From NCBI GenBank assembly GCA_029012165.1, contig JAQXLO010000045.1, positions 1 through 7,858 of the forward strand: a stretch of DNA of 7,858 nucleotides, in the 5' to 3' direction. A program made the translations under genes and the position numbers. Below are positions 5,881 to 7,858 of the stretch, one piece after another; the first letter of the stretch is position 1, and each line of letters starts with the position of its first letter. The stretch comes from Oscillospiraceae bacterium. GTDB taxonomy: Bacteria; Bacillota; Clostridia; Oscillospirales; Acutalibacteraceae. Below the pieces are notes generated by a model that was not told where the DNA came from, made no database searches, and worked only from the letters and a program-made list of their open reading frames with translations.

Positions 5881-7858
5881 AGCCTTGCACGATGCCTTCC
5901 AAAAAGTCGGTCTCTTGCGCAAAGCCCTCGGCGTTGATGCGGAACGTCTTGACCTCATGCTTGCGGAAATCCGCCCAGAAGCCGAAGTCCGCAAGGTCGC
6001 AGACGAAGCCCACACGACCGGTATTTTTGCCGGCGCACTCATAGGCACGCAGGATGTAGTCGCCGGAGCCGTCCTCACATTTTTTGAAAGCGGTCACCAA
6101 AATATTGGGCTTCGTAACGTGCAGGAAACTCTGCTTCTGCGGCAGGTCGCCCTTGTGGTAGCCGACGGGAATGGCATTGGGACGGCGGTTAAAGACGGCA
6201 GCCTCCCGTGCGAGGTCGGCGTCCTCGGCTTCGCCGCTGTGGACGGTGATGCCATATTCAAACCGCTGCAAGCCCTCGTCCGTGAAGTTAAAGGCTGCCT
6301 CGGGGCGGTAGGAATAGTGGTCGGCAAAGATCACGTTGCGCAGCAATGTGACACGCAGATCGTTGCCGGGACAGGAGTAGCTGTATTTGGAATCGGTCAT
6401 GAGCGCAAGACCGTGGCGGCTGCCGCCGTTGTCGGTCACCGTCAGATCGCCCCAGTTCTGCGCCGGCTCTTCGTCGCCGTCGGTGGGACGCTTGATGAAA
6501 GCACCGGGGATCTCATAGGTGTTGATGCCGTCCGTGCCGCACAGGGGGAAGGACGCCTTGAGCATGGAGAACTTCTCCTGCCAGATCGCCTTGCACTTGA
6601 CCTGCAGGGTCTTTTGCTCGGAGGAGAGGATGAAATCCTGGGTCAGATGGGACTCGCCGAAGCTGTATTCGCCACGGATCACCGCACGGGCGGCGCCGTA
6701 CTCCACCAGCTTCAGACTGTCGCACTGCATTTCGCCCTTGACGGTGTCGAACTTGAACACATTGTGCGCCCATGTGTCGGTGGTGTGGTCGTCCATGACC
6801 AGCGGGATCGCCAGACGGGTGCCGGCGGCGAAGTCGTAACCGTCGGATTTTTGCACGAGCTTTTGGATGGTGCCGCTCTTCGGATCAAATTCCACACGCA
6901 TATGGGCGTTTTCCAGGAAGCAGTTGCCTGCCTTGATGTCGGAGCCGTAGTCCTTTTCCACAGCCTTGAAGTAGTCGGGGGTGATGTCCCGCTCCTCCAG
7001 CCAGTTCAGCCAGTACAGTGCGTAGCCCATGGCGGGCAGGTCGGCAAGGAACACGGTGTCCAGATGCGAATCGTTGGAGCGGGAGGAACGCACGTTTTGG
7101 AAAAGAACGGCGTTGCCGTCGCTGTCCTTGACGCAGGTGGAGGGGTAGTGGATGCGTACCGTGGTGCGCACGGGGAAAGCATGGGGGTTGAAAACGACCA
7201 CGGGACGGGGGTAATTCTCCTTGTGGCAGTGGTGGCGCACCAGAGTGACGGGGTCGCCGATGCCGTCCAGCCATGTGTCGATGCGGGTGGCAAGGCGCAG
7301 CTGTGCGTTGTTTTCCGCACGGTCGGCAATGGTCAGGGCGTGACCGATGCTGTCCCGGACGTCCTCATAGGCTTCCATGATGGAGCAGCCGCAAAGGATA
7401 TCGTGGAACTGGTTGAAGCACACGTCCTTCCATGCTTCGGCGAACTTTTCCGTGCAGGGTTCACTGCCGCAGACCATACTGCTGACGGTGTCCCAGATCT
7501 CGGCGCTTGCCAGACGATTTTCCGCTTTGCGGTTGCACTGCTTGACCAGAGAGGTCGCACTGTAGCAGCCGCTGGCGTGGTGCTGCAATTCCTCGTTCCA
7601 TGTGGGCACATCCAGGGACATATCCTCGCAAACGCTCTGGAAGTACTGATCCGGAGAAGAAAAGACAATTTTGTCGCCCGTTTCCGCCATGCGGTTTTTC
7701 AGATGCAGAAGGTCGCCTGCGGTGGGACCGCCGCCGTGGTTGCCCACGCCCACAAAGAGCATGGTGTCGTGACCGACATCCTCCATGATGCCGTTCATCC
7801 GCTCGATGCCTTTGTCGATGTTTTCGGTGCCGGAGTAGCCGTAGGAATCGCTGATGTG
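5879..7858 (-). CDS. GH38 alpha-mannosidase (5' end beyond right edge)
   Basis: This is the C-terminal 659 residues of a glycoside hydrolase family 38 alpha-mannosidase, a zinc-dependent retaining enzyme that removes alpha-mannose from mannosides or N-glycan-type chains. The reading frame is open to the right edge, where it already encodes HISDSYGYSG, so the true start lies outside. Counting from the first visible codon: GNHGGGPT at 39-46 closes the catalytic barrel; ELQHHASGCYSAT (90-102) and NQFHDILCGCS (149-159) belong to the helical middle domain. H152 of the latter matches the C-terminal zinc ligand of the family. The remaining ~480 residues are the beta-rich C-terminal part. The other zinc ligands and the catalytic Asp are beyond the window and could not be checked. 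It is the most upstream visible gene of the operon; its promoter is not in view. Confidence 0.93.
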   Translation of the reverse strand, partial: HISDSYGYSGTENIDKGIERMNGIMEDVGHDTMLFVGVGNHGGGPTAGDLLHLKNRMAETGDKIVFSSPDQYFQSVCEDMSLDVPTWNEELQHHASGCYSATSLVKQCNRKAENRLASAEIWDTVSSMVCGSEPCTEKFAEAWKDVCFNQFHDILCGCSIMEAYEDVRDSIGHALTIADRAENNAQLRLATRIDTWLDGIGDPVTLVRHHCHKENYPRPVVVFNPHAFPVRTTVRIHYPSTCVKDSDGNAVLFQNVRSSRSNDSHLDTVFLADLPAMGYALYWLNWLEERDITPDYFKAVEKDYGSDIKAGNCFLENAHMRVEFDPKSGTIQKLVQKSDGYDFAAGTRLAIPLVMDDHTTDTWAHNVFKFDTVKGEMQCDSLKLVEYGAARAVIRGEYSFGESHLTQDFILSSEQKTLQVKCKAIWQEKFSMLKASFPLCGTDGINTYEIPGAFIKRPTDGDEEPAQNWGDLTVTDNGGSRHGLALMTDSKYSYSCPGNDLRVTLLRNVIFADHYSYRPEAAFNFTDEGLQRFEYGITVHSGEAEDADLAREAAVFNRRPNAIPVGYHKGDLPQKQSFLHVTKPNILVTAFKKCEDGSGDYILRAYECAGKNTGRVGFVCDLADFGFWADFRKHEVKTFRINAEGFAQETDFLEGIVQG

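Overview
The window looks like chromosomal DNA from a low-to-moderate-GC Gram-positive gut anaerobe, probably a clostridial Bacillota. This rests on strong GGAGG-type ribosome sites, sigma-A style TTGACA/TATAAT promoters, a Clostridia-style CsoR repressor, and a set of glycoside hydrolases typical of glycan foragers. The taxon is inferred; there is no rRNA or tRNA gene to confirm it. No mobile element, CRISPR array or RNA gene was seen.

Layout from left to right: (1) 1-2357, minus strand, a GH2 LacZ-type beta-galactosidase whose 3' end runs off the left edge. (2) 2358-2513, a compact divergent intergenic region. It holds a lacZ promoter (minus), a csoR promoter (plus), an A/T tract between the two -35 boxes, and two palindromes of the TACCCC/GGGGTA type expected for CsoR. 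(3) 2514-2822, plus strand, a CsoR-family Cu(I)-sensing repressor, followed by a doubtful 25-codon ORF. (4) 2922-2959, a perfect 10-bp hairpin with T-runs on both sides, which can stop the convergent transcripts of csoR and of the operon to its right. (5) 2974-7858, minus strand, a tightly packed five-gene operon read right to left: GH38 alpha-mannosidase (5' end beyond the right edge), an unrecognised membrane-anchored protein with YG(A)DG-L-Y repeats, a four-helix GtrA-family membrane protein, a DUF2461 protein, and an exported GH16 glucanase-like enzyme. Gaps between these genes are 14, 15, 3 and 29 bases, and each has a clear ribosome site.

The window combines exo-acting enzymes without a signal peptide where the N-terminus is visible (beta-galactosidase; the mannosidase N-terminus is not visible), an exported endo-type GH16 enzyme, and envelope proteins (GtrA, the anchored repeat protein). 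A plausible reading is breakdown or remodelling of a galactose-, mannose- or beta-glucan-containing polysaccharide, but no transporter or sugar-responsive regulator is visible, so the substrate is open. The csoR gene stands alone, without a copper ATPase or chaperone beside it in the window. Most of the genome-like content is ordinary; the points most worth a second look are the double operator at csoR, the unknown anchored protein and the unusual gene mix of the operon.
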